From Clostridia bacterium (GTDB taxonomy: Bacteria; Bacillota_A; Clostridia; Christensenellales; Aristaeellaceae): DNA of 15,690 nt. Both the position numbers and the translations under genes were made by a program. Location: positions 1 to 15,690 of the forward strand of contig JAFWQM010000159.1 in the NCBI GenBank assembly GCA_017509065.1. The letters run 5' to 3'. The notes beneath the pieces are model-generated. The model had not been told where the DNA came from and did not search any database. It saw only the letters and a list, made by a program, of their open reading frames with translations. Numbering within the stretch: position 1 is the first letter of the stretch; the number at the start of each line of letters is the position of its first letter. Positions 12,320-15,690 of the stretch are shown one piece after another.

Positions 12320-15209
12320 ATTGTGGAATCATCAGCGCTTCCTGGATGCGCCAGGGACCAACGGAGAAAACGGCGGCGCGGCCTTCAATCTTTATATCGC
12401 CTGTGGCGTTGCCCTTCATGTCCGCAAGCCTTGCGGACCCAACGGCAAAGGGAAGGGTGAGGGTCACGGTATCTTCCATTCCCCCGGTTTCCACCACGCG
12501 CACCCGCAGCGCGTTTTTTTCCGTCAATTCCACCCCGGACAGCACAGCGCTTTTCGCCTGGAAGCCCAACAACCGCATTTCCGGCGGCAGTTCCCCGGGC
12601 TGGGCTTTGGTGGACATGGCAATCAGAGGCCGGTTCAGGGCAGCCACGCGGCGAAGCAGGGCGGCGGGGCTGTCGTTTCCTACATGCAGCCACAGGGTGA
12701 TCCGATGCAGACCCCTTTCAGGGTAAGGATCGGGGTTTCCGGCGGAATTGATCAGGGTACAGCTGATAACGCCCTCCGCCAGCCGGTAGCCGTATTTGCT
12801 GTCCGCCGCTAAGGTGAGGGCACATTTCCCATTCCGCGCGGAAGCGAAGGTCAGGCAGGGCATATCCCGCCAGGCCGCTTCCCGCCGGATGAAACCGCCG
12901 GGCACGTCGCACAGGCATTCCCCGGCTTTTTCTTTGAGCGGCGCGCGGAAGACCAGCACCGGCACGGTATCGTCCTTATTTGCCGCTTCCTGCCAATCGA
13001 TTTCCCATTCGTATCGCAGTTCCCGCGCGCCCGCGTCCAAAGAAACGCGGGTGATGATGGACGAAGACAGGGTCTTCTGCTCGATTTCCAGGTGGGAGCG
13101 CACATTTCCTTTCGCCGGACGAAAGCGCACCGTGCGTTCCACGGGCTGAATGCCTACATAGCGCCCGATGTGCCAGGCGTCGCTGGTGCTTTTCTCCGTA
13201 TCCGCCACGCAGAGTCGAGCGGGAGCTGCCAACTGTTCTTCCCCGGTTTCTTTGTCCATGAGCGATACCAGTGCGCCGGAAACGCTGTCAAAACGCGCCA
13301 GCAGGTGCTCGTTTTCCAGCACACAGGGGCCCATTTCCTCCTCGATCCGCGCATCGTCCAGCCGGTAGACTGGATAACGATCCAAAGGTTTTTCCCGAAT
13401 GGCGATCACAGCATAACCCAAAGCGGGAACGGATACCCGCACGGAAAGGCTGGCGTACCAGTGATCCCAGTACCGCTTGGGCATGCCGGGCGCAAGCTGC
13501 AAAGGCAGGGTTTGCCCCTTGCTGTCCACCGCCTCCAAACGGCTCAAATCTCCGGTATAATCCCAAAGGGTGATTTCCGTCGCTTCTTCCCGATCCTCCG
13601 CGGCGGTGTTGAACACGGTATATACCCGCGTTTTTCCCGCGCCGCGCTCGGGATTGGGCACTCCGGCGTAGTGGCTCAGCTCCCGTCCCATGGAATGGCC
13701 CACGCCGAACCATACCCCGGCCCCCACGCCCGCGCCTTCCGCCTGATCCTGGGAAATATCCTCGTCCGTCATGAAAGCGGAAGTGTCCACCGATTCAGAG
13801 ATGACCCGCAGGGCGTTGCCCAGGGCGGTTTGCGAAATGGACAGGGCGTCGGCGAACAGCGCCATGGCGTATTCCCGGCTTTCCTGCACGCAGGAGCCGG
13901 TAAGGATATCGTGGAAATGGGTGAACAGCACCTTCTGCCAGGCGTCGTCCAGCCGTTGATGAGGATATTCCGTCCGGGCGGCGAAATGGCCCAGGGCGCA
14001 CATTTGGGCGGCGTCGGAAAGGGACGTTTCACTGCGGCGATTGGCCATTTTGATGCGGCTCTGGGTGGTGTAGCAGCCGGTGAAAATGGCGTTCAATTCG
14101 TGATCGATCACAGGGAATTGGGCGGACAGGGTTTCCGCCTCATGAAAGAATTCATGCAGCGTGCCAAAGCGCACGGCGGGGAATACGGGCCAATCCTTCA
14201 TTTCCAAAACGCGTTCGATGTCCCGCCGGGTGGGGCCGCCGCCATGGTTCCCCACACCGTACACGATCAGGCCCGTTTTCAGGCCCTGGCACTTTTCCGA
14301 AAGGAGGGGCAGGCCGATGCCGTTTTCCGGACAAACGCCGCTGTTGTACCAGTACGGCTCCTTGTAGGTCAATACCTCGGCCCCGGAGGGCGCGCGGTAG
14401 CGGAACAGGACCTCGTCTTCTCTGGTGCCCCGGCAGTGGTAATAATACCGGATGCCCGCAAAGCGGCTGATTTCGGGAATGAAGCGGCTGTGACCGAAGG
14501 TGTCGGGGGAAAAGTCCACCTGCACCTTGTCCGTATCCACGCCCCACACATTTTCAAGATAGCGCCGGGTCACTTCCACGTGATGCAGCAGCGATTCGGT
14601 GGAGGGCATGTTCTTGTCCGTTTCCACCCAGGCGTTGGCGGTCACTTCCCACCGGCCTTCGGCAATGCGGGCCTTGATTTCCGGCATCAATTCCGGGTCG
14701 AACTGTTCCACGATTTTGTATACCGAAGCCTGGGACTGCATGAAGGTGAATTCCGGGTATTCCTCCATCATATGCAGCACCGACCGGAAGGTGGACAGGG
14801 TGGCCGCCACCGTTTCCTGCATGCCCCACATCCAGTTCATATCGATGTGGGCGTGGGAAACGTAAATCAAACGATATTCCTTGGCGGCTTCCCGGAGGGG
14901 CAGCAGTTCTTTTTCCGCCTGAACGCAGGCCGCGTTGGTGAGCGCCCCTTCCCGGTCCATGCAATCTTCCAGCACCGAAAGAGCCGCGCCGATAGGCCCG
15001 TCATACCGCTGCCCTGCCTGGCGGGACATTTCCAGGGCGAAATGGATCTCCGAAAGGATGCGCACCGTCGCCCGGCTGGGAGGCGTGATCCCCAAGTGCT
15101 CCTCCTCGGGCGTTCCGAAGGTAAACTCAAAATGCCTTTTTTCCCGGTTTCCGCCCACGCGGGTTTTGAGCTGTTCAAACCGCCGGGCCAATAGATCCGT
15201 CTGCTTCAT
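12318..15209 (-). CDS. GH38 alpha-mannosidase
   Basis: Zinc-dependent retaining alpha-mannosidase of 963 residues that releases alpha-linked mannose. The N-terminal catalytic domain carries SHAHIDMNWMWG (zinc ligands H121, D123), the nucleophile in FSPDTFGHS (D236) and the fourth zinc ligand in GVGNHGGGPTRRD (H322). The helical middle domain has WQKVLFTHFHDILTGSCVQES, and the beta-rich C-terminal half is typical of GH38C. Length suits the bacterial/class II-like type (about 900-1050). No signal peptide, so probably cytoplasmic, acting on imported oligosaccharides such as N-glycan fragments. ATG 15209 follows GGGAGG with six bases of spacing. The frame is open to 15356, but that extension lies across the promoter. 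Confidence 0.93.
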   Translation of the reverse strand: MKQTDLLARRFEQLKTRVGGNREKRHFEFTFGTPEEEHLGITPPSRATVRILSEIHFALEMSRQAGQRYDGPIGAALSVLEDCMDREGALTNAACVQAEKELLPLREAAKEYRLIYVSHAHIDMNWMWGMQETVAATLSTFRSVLHMMEEYPEFTFMQSQASVYKIVEQFDPELMPEIKARIAEGRWEVTANAWVETDKNMPSTESLLHHVEVTRRYLENVWGVDTDKVQVDFSPDTFGHSRFIPEISRFAGIRYYYHCRGTREDEVLFRYRAPSGAEVLTYKEPYWYNSGVCPENGIGLPLLSEKCQGLKTGLIVYGVGNHGGGPTRRDIERVLEMKDWPVFPAVRFGTLHEFFHEAETLSAQFPVIDHELNAIFTGCYTTQSRIKMANRRSETSLSDAAQMCALGHFAARTEYPHQRLDDAWQKVLFTHFHDILTGSCVQESREYAMALFADALSISQTALGNALRVISESVDTSAFMTDEDISQDQAEGAGVGAGVWFGVGHSMGRELSHYAGVPNPERGAGKTRVYTVFNTAAEDREEATEITLWDYTGDLSRLEAVDSKGQTLPLQLAPGMPKRYWDHWYASLSVRVSVPALGYAVIAIREKPLDRYPVYRLDDARIEEEMGPCVLENEHLLARFDSVSGALVSLMDKETGEEQLAAPARLCVADTEKSTSDAWHIGRYVGIQPVERTVRFRPAKGNVRSHLEIEQKTLSSSIITRVSLDAGARELRYEWEIDWQEAANKDDTVPVLVFRAPLKEKAGECLCDVPGGFIRREAAWRDMPCLTFASARNGKCALTLAADSKYGYRLAEGVISCTLINSAGNPDPYPERGLHRITLWLHVGNDSPAALLRRVAALNRPLIAMSTKAQPGELPPEMRLLGFQAKSAVLSGVELTEKNALRVRVVETGGMEDTVTLTLPFAVGSARLADMKGNATGDIKIEGRAAVFSVGPWRIQEALMIPQ

Positions 15210-15255
15210 GCTTTGCCTCCCAACTGTTTTTTCTTTTCGATTCACCGCTGCATTC

Positions 15256-15284
15256 AGCATAATGAAATTGCCGCCGCTTGTCAA
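15256..15284 (-). promoter_or_regulatory. promoter of the alpha-mannosidase gene
   Basis: On the minus strand, a perfect -35 TTGACA (15284-15279) and a -10 TATGCT (15261-15256, 4 of 6) are separated by 17 bases. Transcription is predicted near 15249, giving a 40-base leader with the GGGAGG site. Confidence 0.85.
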
Positions 15285-15325
15285 GGAAAACATCTTACGG
15301 AATAAAAAACGGGATACTGTCGAAC

Positions 15326-15377
15326 AAAAAGAAAAGCGCTGCCGCTTTCCGCGCAATTCGCGGGAAAGAGGCAGCGC
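15326..15377 (-). terminator. intrinsic terminator of tuf
   Basis: Read on the minus strand, GCGCTGCC (15377-15370) pairs with GGCAGCGC (15343-15336). An inner CTTTCC/GGAAAG-type stem extends the hairpin. TTTTCTTTTT follows (15335-15326). It lies about 40 bases past the tuf stop and upstream of the mannosidase promoter. Confidence 0.88.
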
Positions 15378-15416
15378 CTGTGAGTTTTTTGAGCGAATAA
15401 GCCGGGAGACCCGAAA

Positions 15417-15690
15417 TTATTCTACCATGCGCACCACGGCGCCAGCGCCTACGGTGTGGCCGCCTTCGCGGATAGCGAAGCGCAGACCGGCTTCGATGGC
15501 GATGGGGGTGATCAGTTCCACTTCCATTTCCACGTTGTCGCCGGGCATGACCATCTCAACGCCCTCGGGCAGCTTGATGGAGCCGGTCACGTCCGTGGTG
15601 CGGAAGAAGAACTGGGGACGATAGCCGTTGAAGAAGGGGGTATGACGGCCGCCCTCTTCCTTCTTCAGCACGTACACCTGGCCGAAGAAG
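15417..15690 (-). CDS. tuf: elongation factor Tu, C-terminal part (5' end outside window)
   Basis: The last 91 codons of EF-Tu, the GTPase that delivers aminoacyl-tRNA to the ribosome. Domain 3 is unmistakable: [66 protein letters not shown], and the VGAG ending. Stop codon TAA. The G domain and domain 2 lie beyond the window, so neighbours such as fusA cannot be judged. Confidence 0.97.
   Translation of the reverse strand, partial: FFGQVYVLKKEEGGRHTPFFNGYRPQFFFRTTDVTGSIKLPEGVEMVMPGDNVEMEVELITPIAIEAGLRFAIREGGHTVGAGAVVRMVE

Noticed and set aside
13092..15194. A 700-codon open frame on the plus strand
   Set aside because: It lies wholly antisense to the GH38 gene, which has complete catalytic motifs. 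Its His/Gly/Pro/Gln-rich translation has no recognisable motif and is a by-product of GC-rich codon usage.
15336..15377. Long palindrome near tuf considered as a repeat element or attachment site
   Set aside because: Its position 40 bases after the tuf stop and the T-rich tail on the minus strand explain it as the tuf terminator.
1..15690. CRISPR arrays, insertion sequences and transposase remnants
   Set aside because: No regularly spaced direct repeats, terminal inverted repeats or transposase motifs were seen on either strand.

Overview
The window looks like a chromosomal segment of a Gram-positive, probably clostridial (Bacillota) anaerobe. This rests on a clpB promoter carrying a CtsR-type operator, strong AGGAGG-like ribosome binding sites, consensus sigma-A promoters, many hairpin-plus-T terminators, and an M42 peptidase/ROK/GH2/GH20/GH38 gene set common in gut Clostridia. 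The genus cannot be read from the sequence.

Left part: the 5' 894 bases of clpB (minus strand) with promoter and CtsR box, then a tRNA-Arg(ACG) with its own promoter and terminator. A plus-strand run of six genes or gene remnants follows (1300-5013): an M42 aminopeptidase, a secreted SH3-like/zinc-binding protein, a two-helix membrane protein, a 2',5' RNA ligase-family phosphodiesterase broken by one in-frame TAG, a 25-codon stub of a YaiI/YqxD (DUF188) protein, and a YjjG-like HAD phosphatase. A terminator overlaps the last stop codon. The middle of this run (3747-4275) is visibly decaying.

Right part: a carbohydrate block. A ROK sugar kinase (plus) converges on a minus-strand GH2 glycosidase-glgB operon, with a back-to-back pair of terminators between them. 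Divergent from GH2 is a GH20 beta-hexosaminidase whose C-terminal half looks like a GNAT_C-type acyltransferase, an unusual fusion and the best candidate for new biology here. It converges on a GH38 alpha-mannosidase (minus). None of the glycosidases has a signal peptide, so the set probably trims imported oligosaccharides (beta-HexNAc, alpha-mannose and a beta-linked sugar) in the cytoplasm, with ROK phosphorylating a released hexose and GlgB serving glycogen storage. The window ends in the 3' part of tuf (minus) with its terminator.

All start sites were chosen by eye from ribosome binding sites. Family calls rest on recognised motifs, not on searches.
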